A stretch of 64,000 nucleotides of DNA from Pseudovibrio axinellae (lineage in GTDB: Bacteria; Pseudomonadota; Alphaproteobacteria; Rhizobiales; Stappiaceae). A program made the translations under genes and the position numbers. A model generated the notes under the pieces. That model was given only the letters and a program-made list of their open reading frames with translations, ran no database searches and was not told the DNA's origin. This document shows positions 16,993 to 25,724 of the stretch, one piece after another. Where the stretch lies: the NCBI RefSeq assembly GCF_900110875.1, contig NZ_FOFM01000007.1:1-64000 (forward strand). The letters are read 5' to 3'. Each line of letters opens with the position of its first letter. The stretch's first letter is position 1.

Positions 16993-17931
16993 TTAGCGCA
17001 ATTCAACCGCATAGGTTTCAACAGGCGGCGCTGTTTTAATGAGCCCCTGTTCAATCAGAAAATTCGCGAAACGCTCATAGCGACCGATATCCAGTGCAGC
17101 TGGCCGGTTCGCAAAACGTGGCAGCGTATCTGCCCATGCGCGCTTGTTCAGTTCATCATCAAGGTTTGGATAGACCTCAAGGAAACCTTTCCAGGAATCC
17201 TCTGGGTTGTTCAGCAAGTAAACTGTTGCCGCTTCGATTGCAGTGATGAACTTCTTCAAACGAGGATCATCAAGCTTGTCTTTATGAGCCACATAAATCA
17301 GCTCATCGTAAACCGGAACACCATGCTCCTCAGGATAGAACGCACGGCCTTTCGCACCCTCAATTTCCATCTGGTTCAGCTCAAAGTTACGGTAACCGCC
17401 AATCACCGCATCAACCTGCCCCGCCATCAAAGCAGGAGAAAGAGAGAAGTTCACATTGATCAGCTCAACATCGTCGGTCGCAAGGCCAGCATTGGCAAAC
17501 ATCTTCCCAAGCATCGCACTTTCAAAACCGGACGTCGAATAACCAATCCGTTTACCTTTCAGGTCTGCAATTTCTTTGATTGGGCCATCTTCCAAAACCA
17601 ACAACGTATTCAATGGCGTAGCAACCAATGTCCCAATACGCGTAAGCGGCATACCCTCATCAATTTGCGGGTGCAGAATCGGCTGATAAGAGACTGCGAT
17701 ATCCCCTTGGCCAGCAGCAACCAATTTAGGTGGCATAGAGGGGTCAGCTGGTTCAATCAATTCAACATCAAGGCCCTCTTTTTCAAAGAACCCTCGTGCC
17801 TTCGCAACAACGATTGGCGCATGATCTGGGTTAGCAAACCAATCCAGCAACACTGTCAGTTTATCAGCTGCTTGCACCTGAAGCGTACTTGCAAGCATTG
17901 CCGTCCCAAACAACATACCTAATTTTTTCAT
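16993..17931 (-). CDS. thiY: ABC transporter substrate-binding protein, ThiY-like pyrimidine precursor carrier
   Basis: Periplasmic binding protein of the NMT1/THI5-like family, 312 residues, with a signal peptide cleaved near residue 21 (Val-Gln-Ala-Ala). The L-D-W-F-A-N-P-D-H segment at about 30-38 is characteristic of ThiY and THI5-type proteins that bind thiamine pyrimidine precursors such as formylaminopyrimidine (HMP precursors). It follows the permease by 27 bases under a TPP riboswitch, which strongly supports a role in thiamine salvage. The exact ligand is inferred, and sulfonate/taurine binding (same superfamily) is made unlikely by the riboswitch. Confidence 0.85.
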   Translation of the reverse strand: MKKLGMLFGTAMLASTLQVQAADKLTVLLDWFANPDHAPIVVAKARGFFEKEGLDVELIEPADPSMPPKLVAAGQGDIAVSYQPILHPQIDEGMPLTRIGTLVATPLNTLLVLEDGPIKEIADLKGKRIGYSTSGFESAMLGKMFANAGLATDDVELINVNFSLSPALMAGQVDAVIGGYRNFELNQMEIEGAKGRAFYPEEHGVPVYDELIYVAHKDKLDDPRLKKFITAIEAATVYLLNNPEDSWKGFLEVYPNLDDELNKRAWADTLPRFANRPAALDIGRYERFANFLIEQGLIKTAPPVETYAVELR

Positions 17932-17958
17932 AGGCTTACGTCCTCATACTGTGAGAGA

Positions 17959-18717
17959 TTAGATCTCTTTTTGCCAATAGATCATCCGAGAAGTAGCGAA
18001 CTCAACAATCGCCCGAAGGCTCAGCACCATCACCGCAAGCAAAATCAATGCAGCAAACATCGTTGCTGTCTGCATCCGCGCATTCGCTTGAAGCATTATG
18101 AAAGCCAGCCCCCCTTTTGCACCTACCCATTCACCAACCACTGCGCCAATCGGAGCAAATACCGCTGCTATCCGCATGCCCGATGCCAGAGAGGGCAGCG
18201 CAGCAGGAATGCGGATAAAGCGGAGTGTTTGCCACCGGTTCAGGCGATGTAGTTTACCTAAGTCCAGCAGCGCTGTGTCTGTCCGCCGCAACCCGTCATA
18301 AAACGTTGAGGTCACGGAAAAGAAGATCACGATCACGGCCATAACCACTTTGGAGGCAAGGCCAAAGCCAAACCAAAGCACCAGCAAAGGCGCGATGGCG
18401 AACACAGGAAGGGATTGAGTAGCCGCAATCGGGGGAAGTAAAAACTGGCGCGCTTTTACCGACATACTCAGCAACAAGGCCAAGCTGGCTCCGGCGCTCA
18501 CGCCAAAGACAAACCCCAGAAGAGTCTCATAGGCCGTGATGCTGGCATGGTGCAGTAAGAACGCACCCTGATTGACGAAGGCAAAGTAAACCGCAGCAGG
18601 AGGTGGCAACAGGAACGGAGGAAGCTCCCAAATCCGAACCACCACATCCCACAAGGCGACAAAAACTGCCAACCCCAACACCGTCCGAGACATACGTATG
18701 AGAACCCGCTTCAACAT
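17959..18717 (-). CDS. thiX: ABC transporter permease, ThiX-like
   Basis: Inner-membrane permease of 252 residues, about six helices, BPD_transp_1 family. The ATPase-docking EAA loop is degenerate but seen near residues 150-170. The frame is open to a TTG at 18735, but the ATG at 18717 has a TACGAGGC site before it and is chosen. Located between the TPP riboswitch and thiY, so it should import the pyrimidine precursor of thiamine. Its start lies inside a short leader ORF that ends 7 bases later. No ATPase (ThiZ) gene is in the operon or nearby, so the pump must borrow one encoded elsewhere. Confidence 0.85.
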   Translation of the reverse strand: MLKRVLIRMSRTVLGLAVFVALWDVVVRIWELPPFLLPPPAAVYFAFVNQGAFLLHHASITAYETLLGFVFGVSAGASLALLLSMSVKARQFLLPPIAATQSLPVFAIAPLLVLWFGFGLASKVVMAVIVIFFSVTSTFYDGLRRTDTALLDLGKLHRLNRWQTLRFIRIPAALPSLASGMRIAAVFAPIGAVVGEWVGAKGGLAFIMLQANARMQTATMFAALILLAVMVLSLRAIVEFATSRMIYWQKEI

Positions 18718-18815
18718 CCAAGCCTCGTAGAACAAGAGCGTTGAATGGAATTGAAAGCACGGGACGCTTTCAAAACAGCGGAGCTCTTTATGGCTCTCAT
18801 GAAGATTTTATACAT
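18711..18815 (-). CDS. Unannotated 34-codon leader ORF overlapping the thiX start
   Basis: ATG at 18815 with GGAG 5 bases upstream (18824-18821), reading 34 codons (start Met-Tyr-Lys-Ile-Phe-Met) to a TGA at 18713-18711, in a different frame from thiX and overlapping its ATG (18717) by 7 bases. The ribosome site lies in a hairpin just after the TPP aptamer. I infer that this ORF, or just its ribosome traffic, couples riboswitch state to thiX translation. The peptide itself has no recognisable feature. Confidence 0.45.
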   Translation of the reverse strand: MYKIFMRAIKSSAVLKASRAFNSIQRSCSTRLGC

Positions 18816-18859
18816 AGGATCTCCTAGGTCGGCACATAGCAAACATGGAGATCCGGGAA

Positions 18860-18962
18860 TAATGGCTCGGGTCCCGTCCCTTCGCCGGCATTACCCGGAT
18901 CAGGTTCAAAGGGTCTAGCTCTAGGCAATCTCAGCTTCTCTGAAGAAAAGCACCCCTCGGAA
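18860..18962 (-). ncRNA. TPP riboswitch (THI element)
   Basis: Minus-strand sequence carries the conserved THI-box segments: CCGAGGGGTGC at the 5' side, CTGAGA in the pyrimidine-sensor arm, ACCCTTTGAACCTGAT and GGGTAATGCCGGCGAAGG at the 3' side. It controls the thiX-thiY operon in response to thiamine pyrophosphate. Immediately downstream CCCGGATC (18857-18850) is perfectly complementary to GATCCGGG of the aptamer (18901-18894), and the overlapping GGATCTCC (18854-18847) pairs with the ribosome site GGAGATCC (18824-18817), giving a translational off-switch layout. Confidence 0.97.
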
Positions 18963-19026
18963 TAGCGAGGAACATGCGTGTTTATGCTGGAGTTTGCAAG
19001 AAAAATTTATCATCAGAACAAGTTAA

Positions 19027-19063
19027 TAAAAAAAGCCCCGGCTCTTCACGAGCCGGGGCTTTT
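19027..19063 (-). terminator. Strong intrinsic terminator
   Basis: Perfect 14-bp stem AAAAGCCCCGGCTC/GAGCCGGGGCTTTT with a 5-base loop; the minus strand continues with a T run. It ends the leftward 591-residue gene and insulates the riboswitch transcription unit. Confidence 0.9.
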
Positions 19064-19092
19064 CAATTTAATCCAATCCAATGACGCCCAGA

Positions 19093-20868
19093 TTACTTCC
19101 AGCTCTGGATTGCTTGAGCAACAACCTGGTTGCCGGTTGTACCTTTTTCGAAGGTCAACATTGCACGGCGACCATTGAGGTAAAGCAGTGGAACATCAAT
19201 CCATTCACGCTCTGTAAGGCGCTGAAGATTCTTTGCCTTGTCCGCTTCACTATCAGACAGAGCGATCCAGAACAGAGTATCGGAAACCTTCACAGCAGCG
19301 CCATCCAATGGCTCACCTGCTTCAGACTCGGTTTTCTTCAAGATCAAGCCTGGAACTTTCTCAACGCCTTTTCCATCAAATCCCTCAGGTAGCATGAAGC
19401 TCAGCTCAAGGAGATGGCTCGCCGGCAGAGATTTGTCATTGTTCGGCTTTAACTTCATCTCAACAGAGAAGTCGCGAGATGGTAAAGTCGCAACGGCCTT
19501 GATAACCGGTATCCCGTTCTCATCATCCAACGACCAGATTACGTTACCACGAGAAGCAGAGCCCGCTGTACCCGGCGTCGAAGCTTCTTCATAAAGAATA
19601 CTCTGCTGGGCGACTGGAGAAATGGCAGTCTCTGTACCAGCGCTCTCAGCGGGTGGAACTGAGCTTGTTTCGACTGCAGCCACCTCTTGCGCAGGTTCTT
19701 TTTCCGGCAAAACCTGAGCAGAACCAGAGTTTTCGGCAGGCGCGGATGGTGTATCAACCGTCCTCAGAACAGGAGCTGTAGCAGTGCTGTCAGTGGCCGT
19801 GGCGCTGGAAGAGTTCCGCGTGATCCGCGTTGTCGTCACACGCGTTGCCTCTGGAGATACTTTCGCACCCTCATCAGATGGTAAGAGACGGTCAGTGTTC
19901 TTTTTCGGCGCGCGCTCAGGCTCAACACGCAGCGGCTCATCCCCATTTGTAGAGGCACCGTTTGCTCCACCGGTTTCACTTGTCTCTACCGGCAATATGA
20001 GAGAGAGAATTGTGCCGCGTTGACTGTAAACACCCGCAGCAACCGCCAAAATAATAGCAGCCACAATCAGCATACTCACAAAACGACGGGCATTGGAGGG
20101 CTTCAAGCCTTCCTCTTGCTCAATCGCATCGCCAACCCGCTGCGCCACAACAGGTTTACGAGAAGATGAAGGTTTTTTGCTCGCTTTCGGCTGAACCTTG
20201 GCAGGCTCGTCAATTTCAGGGCGAGTCTTTGCCCGTGTTTCTAGTTTAGAGCGGCGAGCCTCGCCTGGCACCCATGAGCGCTCTTCAGCACTGGTCTTCA
20301 CCGCACCTTTGGTTGGCAAGGATTCAGCAGCTTTGCGTTCTTCGCTCTCATCCATAGAGCCCAGATCAGGCTCTTTGCGCGCGTTAGACGCCTCTGGCAA
20401 TTGATCACGTGCGATCTGATTAGCCTGATGCGCTGCATTGCCAAGATCCTGTGCAGCGCGAACCGCCTCTTTGAAAACATCAGATTTTGAGGCAGGCGCT
20501 TTCGGCTCTTCGCGTGCTGGAGCTTTTGCCTTTGGATCCGCCGCCTTTGACTTATCCTGTGAAGGCGAAGGCGCAGCCGGACTATCCGGATTGGTAGGAG
20601 CCGGCTGCTGCGGATTTGGAGCTGGGGTAGTTTTTGGCCGCCCCAACCCAAGTGATTCCCGAGCAGCTTCAGCTTCGACCTTACGAATGGCCTCTTCAAG
20701 CTTCAGCTGCTCCTCAGTAATCTGAGAGGGAGACAGTGGAGGATCGTAACTCTTAAGTTGCTTTACAATCGCATTACGCGCGCGTTGATAAACTGCCCGC
20801 CGCGCGGAACCAGTATTCTCTTGTAAACCAGCTACCGCTTTTCTCAAAACGGAATTATAGTCCGCCAT
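19093..20868 (-). CDS. Large Pro/Ala/Lys-rich membrane protein, conserved hypothetical
   Basis: 591 residues of unknown function. An ordered N-terminal part (about 1-75, helical, with M-A-D-Y-N-S-V-L-R-K at its start), a long low-complexity Pro/Ala/Lys/Ser-rich section, one transmembrane helix at about 262-283, a second low-complexity stretch rich in Thr/Ser/Glu, and an ordered C-terminal domain at about 430-591 that contains two Trp and ends in a Gln-Ser-Trp-Lys tail. The helix would put the N-part in the cytoplasm and the C-domain in the periplasm. Transcribed after purA with a 37-base gap, so probably co-transcribed. No enzyme motif is seen. Confidence 0.75.
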   Translation of the reverse strand: MADYNSVLRKAVAGLQENTGSARRAVYQRARNAIVKQLKSYDPPLSPSQITEEQLKLEEAIRKVEAEAARESLGLGRPKTTPAPNPQQPAPTNPDSPAAPSPSQDKSKAADPKAKAPAREEPKAPASKSDVFKEAVRAAQDLGNAAHQANQIARDQLPEASNARKEPDLGSMDESEERKAAESLPTKGAVKTSAEERSWVPGEARRSKLETRAKTRPEIDEPAKVQPKASKKPSSSRKPVVAQRVGDAIEQEEGLKPSNARRFVSMLIVAAIILAVAAGVYSQRGTILSLILPVETSETGGANGASTNGDEPLRVEPERAPKKNTDRLLPSDEGAKVSPEATRVTTTRITRNSSSATATDSTATAPVLRTVDTPSAPAENSGSAQVLPEKEPAQEVAAVETSSVPPAESAGTETAISPVAQQSILYEEASTPGTAGSASRGNVIWSLDDENGIPVIKAVATLPSRDFSVEMKLKPNNDKSLPASHLLELSFMLPEGFDGKGVEKVPGLILKKTESEAGEPLDGAAVKVSDTLFWIALSDSEADKAKNLQRLTEREWIDVPLLYLNGRRAMLTFEKGTTGNQVVAQAIQSWK

Positions 20869-20905
20869 TTAACTGCCCAATGCCCCCAGAGCTTCAGTTC
20901 TAGAC

Positions 20906-22198
20906 TTAATCCTGGAACGGGTTTTGAACCAGGATTGTGTCATCACGTTCAGGACTTGTTGATAACAGAGCAACCGGGGCACCAATCAACTCTTCAACAT
21001 GCCGTACGTATTTCACAGCTTGTGCGGGTAATTCAGCCCAAGTACGTGCGCCTCGAGTTGACTCTTTCCAACCAGGCAGGGTCTCATAAATAGGGACAAC
21101 CCGCGCCTGAGCACCCTGAGATGCCGGAAGGTAATCGATTCGCTCGCCGTCTAGCTCATAACCAACACAGATCTTAATTTCATCCAGTCCGTCCAAAACG
21201 TCAAGCTTTGTCAATGCAATCCCATTGATTCCGCTGGTGCAAACCGTTTGACGGACAATCACAGCGTCAAACCAGCCACACCGACGACGACGGCCAGTGT
21301 TCGTTCCAAACTCGTGACCCTTGGTACCAAGGAACTCACCAATTTCGTTTTGTTGTTCCGTCGGGAACGGACCTTCACCTACACGTGTGGTGTAAGCTTT
21401 GGTGATACCCAGAACATAATCGATAGAGTTTGGACCAAGACCACTACCAGCAGCAGCTTGACCTGCAACTGTATTAGAAGAAGTTACAAACGGATATGTG
21501 CCGTGGTCATTATCCAGAAGAGCACCCTGGGCACCTTCAAACAACAAACGCTTTCCTGCGCGGCGCGCTTTGTCGAGCATGTACCAGGCTTTTTCCATGT
21601 ACGGCAGAATCTGATCGGCAACGCTTTCCAGCTCATTGTAGATTGCGTCCGCTGTAATTTCCTCACGACCAAGACCGCGCAGGATTGCATTGTGATGCGT
21701 CAGCAGGCGATCAATCTTTGCAGGAAGCGTGCTCATGTTGGCAAGATCCATCACGCGGATCGCACGACGGCCAACCTTATCTTCATATGCAGGACCGATG
21801 CCGCGCTTGGTTGTACCAATTTTGGTACCAGCTGGGCTTGCATCTTCACGCAGAGCATCAAGCTCGCGGTGCAAACTAAGGATAAGTGTAGCGTTGTCGG
21901 CAACACGCAAAATCTCTGGAGAGATCTTTACGCCCTGGGCTTCAAGGCGTGCAATCTCAGCCACCAGTGCATGAGGGTCAATTACGACGCCATTGCCAAT
22001 AACGGAGAGTTTGCCGCGAACAACACCAGATGGTAGCAGTGCCAGCTTGTAGCTGGTTCCATCAATAACAAGCGTATGGCCTGCATTGTGCCCACCTTGG
22101 AAGCGCACAACTACATCAGCTTGCTCTGAGAGCCAGTCGACAAGCTTACCCTTGCCTTCGTCACCCCATTGAGATCCAACAACAACTACGTTGGCCAT
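20906..22198 (-). CDS. purA: Adenylosuccinate synthetase PurA
   Basis: Joins IMP and aspartate with GTP hydrolysis to give adenylosuccinate, the first step from IMP to AMP. 430 residues, the normal length. The N-terminal [11 protein letters not shown] loop (about 8-18) with catalytic Asp and the G-G-H-N-A-G-H-T motif (catalytic His) are present, as is T-T-K-R-G-I-G-P near 130. The frame is open 11 codons upstream, but AGGAGGG lies 10 bases before the ATG at 22198, which gives the standard start. A same-strand intrinsic terminator lies about 110 bases upstream, in or before its leader. Confidence 0.97.
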   Translation of the reverse strand: MANVVVVGSQWGDEGKGKLVDWLSEQADVVVRFQGGHNAGHTLVIDGTSYKLALLPSGVVRGKLSVIGNGVVIDPHALVAEIARLEAQGVKISPEILRVADNATLILSLHRELDALREDASPAGTKIGTTKRGIGPAYEDKVGRRAIRVMDLANMSTLPAKIDRLLTHHNAILRGLGREEITADAIYNELESVADQILPYMEKAWYMLDKARRAGKRLLFEGAQGALLDNDHGTYPFVTSSNTVAGQAAAGSGLGPNSIDYVLGITKAYTTRVGEGPFPTEQQNEIGEFLGTKGHEFGTNTGRRRRCGWFDAVIVRQTVCTSGINGIALTKLDVLDGLDEIKICVGYELDGERIDYLPASQGAQARVVPIYETLPGWKESTRGARTWAELPAQAVKYVRHVEELIGAPVALLSTSPERDDTILVQNPFQD

Positions 22199-22310
22199 GG
22201 TTTTCAGCCCTCCTGCGGCTGTCGGCGTCATTGATCACGCCGTCATACGATTTGCTATTTCTGTATAAAGTGGCTTGTCAGCTCAGAATACAAATCGTGA
22301 GAGACAACAT

Positions 22311-22336
22311 AAAAAACCCCGGCGTAAAAGCCGGGG
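22311..22336 (-). terminator. Orphan terminator upstream of purA
   Basis: CCCCGGC/GCCGGGG stem with a 6-base loop, followed on the minus strand by TTTTTT. It points the same way as purA and lies before its start, with no annotated gene upstream on that strand. The 230-base stretch above it (22337-22563) contains small hairpins such as CTCGTATTTACGAG but no ORF. Confidence 0.8.
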
Positions 22337-22563
22337 CGCAGTTACAGCACCTTATAGTCTGTCAATCTCGTAAATACGAGCCCTTTCACACGAATTTGGC
22401 TGAAGACCTGTAAGTTTTTTATGCCTAAACCACATGACTGTTGATTATTACACTCGCAAAACGGGTCGTCGTGCTCTCAAGTCAAATGTTAGTAATGCCT
22501 CAGCCCTCAAACATGAATTTTATGCAGCCTTTGCAATTTTTTTCGTTTCAATGAGTACACGTC

Positions 22564-23493
22564 ATGAGTGAACAGAAAACGACACTTCTAAGCTGGTCAC
22601 TTCTCATCTTGCTGGGAACCATATGGGGCGGTGCATTCTTCTTCGCCCGGATCGCCGTCGTTGAGATTGACCCGATCACACTTGTTTTCATGCGTGTATC
22701 AATCGCGGCGACTGCTATGTGGTGTTTCGTGCTTGCGTCCAAGCAAGCCGTGCCCCGATCCGTTGGTTGGATAGTGCGTCTGTTGCTGCTCGGCTTACTT
22801 AATAATGTAATACCCTTCTCACTCATCTTCTGGGCACAACAATATATTCCCTCCGGGCTGGCATCTGTACTCAATGCCTTCACACCCATTTTCACTATGT
22901 TGGTCATGCAGGTATTTCGCGGTGAGGAAAAGCTAACACCAACCAAACTGGTAGCAGCAGTGATAGGTATTTCCGGCGTGGCAATCATGGTCGGCACAGA
23001 CGCATTGAGCGGAGCAACAGACCAGATCATCCCTCAGCTGGCCGTTTTGGGAGCTGCCTTGTCATATGCTCTGGCCGCATTCCTGATCATGCGCCTGCAA
23101 AAACTACCACCTGCGACACTTGCAACAGGGCAACTTTCCGCCTCAACGCTGCTTCTTATCCCGGCATTATTCTTTACTGCGCCAACGCAGCAGCTTTTAA
23201 ACGCGTCACTCCTGACATGGGCAAGTACGCTGGTACTTGCTCTCATCTGCACTGCCTTCGCTTACATTCTTTATTTTCAGCTATTCAAGCTTGCCGGAGC
23301 AACCAAGGCAGCTTCAGTTACGCTTCTCATTCCAGTAAGCGCAATCATTCTGGGGGCTGTGTTCTTGAATGAGCGTCTGGAGGCTAACCACTGGGCCGGC
23401 ATGATAGCCATCTTCGTGGCTCTGTTATTGATCGATGGCCGGTTAAAGTTCTCATTTGCACGGCAAACAACTCGAACCGAACCCAACCACTAA
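22564..23493 (+). CDS. EamA/DMT family transporter
   Basis: Inner-membrane exporter of the drug/metabolite transporter superfamily, 309 residues, ten predicted helices in two EamA repeats (about 10-140 and 155-295). The G-T-I-W-G-G-A-F-F start of helix 1 is typical. Substrate not predictable; relatives export amino acids, purine derivatives or other metabolites. No clear Shine-Dalgarno site is visible before the ATG at 22564. Divergent from purA across 365 bases and 100 bases upstream of an amidohydrolase-like gene on the same strand. Confidence 0.88.
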   Translation: MSEQKTTLLSWSLLILLGTIWGGAFFFARIAVVEIDPITLVFMRVSIAATAMWCFVLASKQAVPRSVGWIVRLLLLGLLNNVIPFSLIFWAQQYIPSGLASVLNAFTPIFTMLVMQVFRGEEKLTPTKLVAAVIGISGVAIMVGTDALSGATDQIIPQLAVLGAALSYALAAFLIMRLQKLPPATLATGQLSASTLLLIPALFFTAPTQQLLNASLLTWASTLVLALICTAFAYILYFQLFKLAGATKAASVTLLIPVSAIILGAVFLNERLEANHWAGMIAIFVALLLIDGRLKFSFARQTTRTEPNH

Positions 23494-23608
23494 TCAATAT
23501 GACGTAATGGTAAAGCTAACTCTTCCATAAACAGGCACTTCTCGCTTACAGTCAGTCAGAGGAGTTAAGCTCCATATATATTCTGTACCTGTCTTGGGAG
23601 AAGATAGA

Positions 23609-24439
23609 TTGATTATTGACGCATGGGCACAACACCCAACGCTTAGGCATATTCAAGATCCGATTTTTGATTCATTGCGCCGCTGGACCAAAACTCCTCT
23701 TCCGCAACAAGCGCCACCGGTAAGTCTCACCGTAGCCATGATGGACGCAGCAAACATCGACATCAGCCTCATCAGCGCATGGGAAGCACCACGCAACTCC
23801 ATGATTTCTAACGATGAGGTTGCAGGCTTCGTGGCGCAAGCGCCAGATCGTCTTGTTGGAATTGGGTCCGTCGATATCTCCAAACCAATGCAGGCTGTTA
23901 AAGAGATTCGCCGCTGTGTGGAAGAACTGGGTTTCAAGGGGATCCGCGTTCTGCCATGGTTATGGGAGTTGCCACCAACGGACCGCCGCTTCTACCCAGT
24001 TTACACCGTCTGCGCCGAGCTAGGCATTCCATTTTGCACTCAAATTGGTCACACAGGGCCACTCATGCCAAGTGAAGTTGGACGTCCGATCTATCTGGAT
24101 CAGGTTGCCCTCGACTTCCCTGAGTTGACCATCATCGGCGGTCATATCGGCTACCCATGGACGGAGGAAGCAATCGCGGTGGCGACCAAGCATGAAAATG
24201 TCTATATCGACACCTCCGCCTACACAGCAAAACGCTACCCACCTGAGCTGGTGCAATTCATGAAGGGTCGGGGCAAACACAAAGTTCTGTTTGGCACCAA
24301 CTACCCCATGATTACCCCCCAACAGGCACAGGACGGATTCGACGCTCTTGAATTAGATGATAAATGCAAATCACTATTTCTAGCGGAAAATGCCATGCGC
24401 GTGTTCAAACTCGATCAACATGCAACCGTAACGGTTTAG
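23609..24439 (+). CDS. Amidohydrolase_2-like protein with altered metal-binding residues
   Basis: 276 residues, TIM-barrel amidohydrolase superfamily (PF04909-like), a family of metal-dependent hydrolases and non-oxidative decarboxylases. The canonical N-terminal metal pair (I-D-x-H-x-H) reads I-D-A-W-A-Q-H, and the usual G-S-D-Y-P reads G-T-N-Y-P; the two central His are kept (I-G-H-T-G-P and G-G-H-I-G). It may use fewer metals or another substrate set. The TTG at 23609 is chosen because GGGAGAAG lies just before it; the frame is open five codons earlier. Function unknown. Confidence 0.75.
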   Translation: MIIDAWAQHPTLRHIQDPIFDSLRRWTKTPLPQQAPPVSLTVAMMDAANIDISLISAWEAPRNSMISNDEVAGFVAQAPDRLVGIGSVDISKPMQAVKEIRRCVEELGFKGIRVLPWLWELPPTDRRFYPVYTVCAELGIPFCTQIGHTGPLMPSEVGRPIYLDQVALDFPELTIIGGHIGYPWTEEAIAVATKHENVYIDTSAYTAKRYPPELVQFMKGRGKHKVLFGTNYPMITPQQAQDGFDALELDDKCKSLFLAENAMRVFKLDQHATVTV

Positions 24440-24542
24440 CTGGCCAAAGGCTTGCGCCTCATCAAATGTCGCTCAATATCATACGCTCTGGCAATTGTTA
24501 CCCGCCAGAGCGTGCCCACCTACACAGATATGGCAAAGCGCA

Positions 24543-25589
24543 TTAAGACCGCTGCAAATAGGCTGCCAAAATATCGCGTGCGGCAAGCAGGTCGTTCTTA
24601 TGGATCATCTCTGTAACAGTGTGCACGTAACGTGTGCCAACCATGATCCCAACCGCTTTGGCACCAGCTGCCGCTTGCTGAGCCGCTGCACCATCCTGAC
24701 CACCCCCAATTAACATGGTCCGCTGATAGGGAATTTCTTCCTCCTTCGCGATTTCCTCAATGTCGCTCACAAGCTGTGTGTCGGCAATAAAGAAGCTGTC
24801 CATCACATGAAGTCCGAAGCCTTTTCCTTGCACGGTGACATGGTCTTTTTCAGGAATATCCGGGGTGTCGCAGGACAATGAAACATCCACACCGATGCCA
24901 ATATCTGGCTTCACAGAATACGCAGCGGTCTTTGCACCGCGCAAACCAACCTCTTCCTGACAAGTAAAGGCTACATAAATCTCGCTGGAATGCTTTGCAT
25001 CACCCAATGCGCGGATTGCCTCAATACCAAGCCAGCAGGCCACCCTGTTATCAAGCGCTTTAGAAACAATCTTATCGCCAATCTCGATCAAGGGCTCATC
25101 CAGAGTCACCATGTCGCCGATCTTCACCACATCCTTGGTCTTTTCGCCAAGGCCCAAATCAATGACGAACTCATTCACCTGAGGAATCTTCTTGCGCTCT
25201 TCTGGCGAGGCAATGTGAACAGGCCGCCCGGCGGTGTTCATCACTCCCTTCAAATCCTCTGTATCAGTGGATACGAGCACACGACGGGAAAACAGATTGC
25301 GTGGATCGAAACCTCCAACAGGCTGAACATAGACAAACCCCTTCTCACTAATATGCGAGACAAGGAAGCCGATTTCATCCATATGGCAGAGCAGCATCAC
25401 CTTTAGAGGTTTTTTGCCCTTCTTAGATTTCTTCCGTGGTGCACGTCGGCAAATCAAAGAACCCATAGGATCAGTTTGAACTTCGTCAAACATGCCTTCG
25501 ATTTCGTTTAAAATTATTTCTCGTACTCTGTGCTCATGGCCGGGAACACCCGGTGTTTCACAAAGACGGCGCAGCAGATCAATATTCAT
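24543..25589 (-). CDS. M42 family metallo-aminopeptidase
   Basis: Cytoplasmic dizinc peptidase of the M42 group (PepA/FrvX/YsdC, TET-like aminopeptidases), 348 residues. All expected ligands are visible: His in L-C-H-M-D-E, Asp in K-A-L-D-N-R, the general-base Glu and ligand Glu in Q-E-E-V-G, Asp in G-V-D-V-S, and the C-terminal His in R-Y-V-H-T-V-T-E. A short basic insert (R-R-A-P-R-K-K-S-K-K-G-K-K, about 49-61) is unusual. Some M42 members have been mislabelled as endoglucanases. The ATG at 25589 with AGGAAG upstream is preferred over the GTG one codon earlier. Monocistronic. Confidence 0.92.
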   Translation of the reverse strand: MNIDLLRRLCETPGVPGHEHRVREIILNEIEGMFDEVQTDPMGSLICRRAPRKKSKKGKKPLKVMLLCHMDEIGFLVSHISEKGFVYVQPVGGFDPRNLFSRRVLVSTDTEDLKGVMNTAGRPVHIASPEERKKIPQVNEFVIDLGLGEKTKDVVKIGDMVTLDEPLIEIGDKIVSKALDNRVACWLGIEAIRALGDAKHSSEIYVAFTCQEEVGLRGAKTAAYSVKPDIGIGVDVSLSCDTPDIPEKDHVTVQGKGFGLHVMDSFFIADTQLVSDIEEIAKEEEIPYQRTMLIGGGQDGAAAQQAAAGAKAVGIMVGTRYVHTVTEMIHKNDLLAARDILAAYLQRS

Positions 25590-25675
25590 CACTGACTTCC
25601 TACTGATAAATCAAACACTCCTTAGTTGAGCTTGTTTTGGATACATGAGCAACCAAATTACCTGTCTCAGCTAAT

Positions 25676-25700
25676 AAAAAAGGCGGCCCAATGGCCGCCT
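25676..25700 (-). terminator. serA terminator
   Basis: Perfect AGGCGGCC/GGCCGCCT stem with a 4-base loop, followed on the minus strand by TTTTTT. It ends the serC-serA transcript and separates it from the M42 gene. Confidence 0.9.
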
Positions 25701-25724
25701 CTTCTAATCTATGGTCCAATCAGA

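Noticed and set aside
21248-22036. Plus-strand frame of 262 codons inside purA.
   Set aside because: Antisense shadow of a well-conserved enzyme gene.
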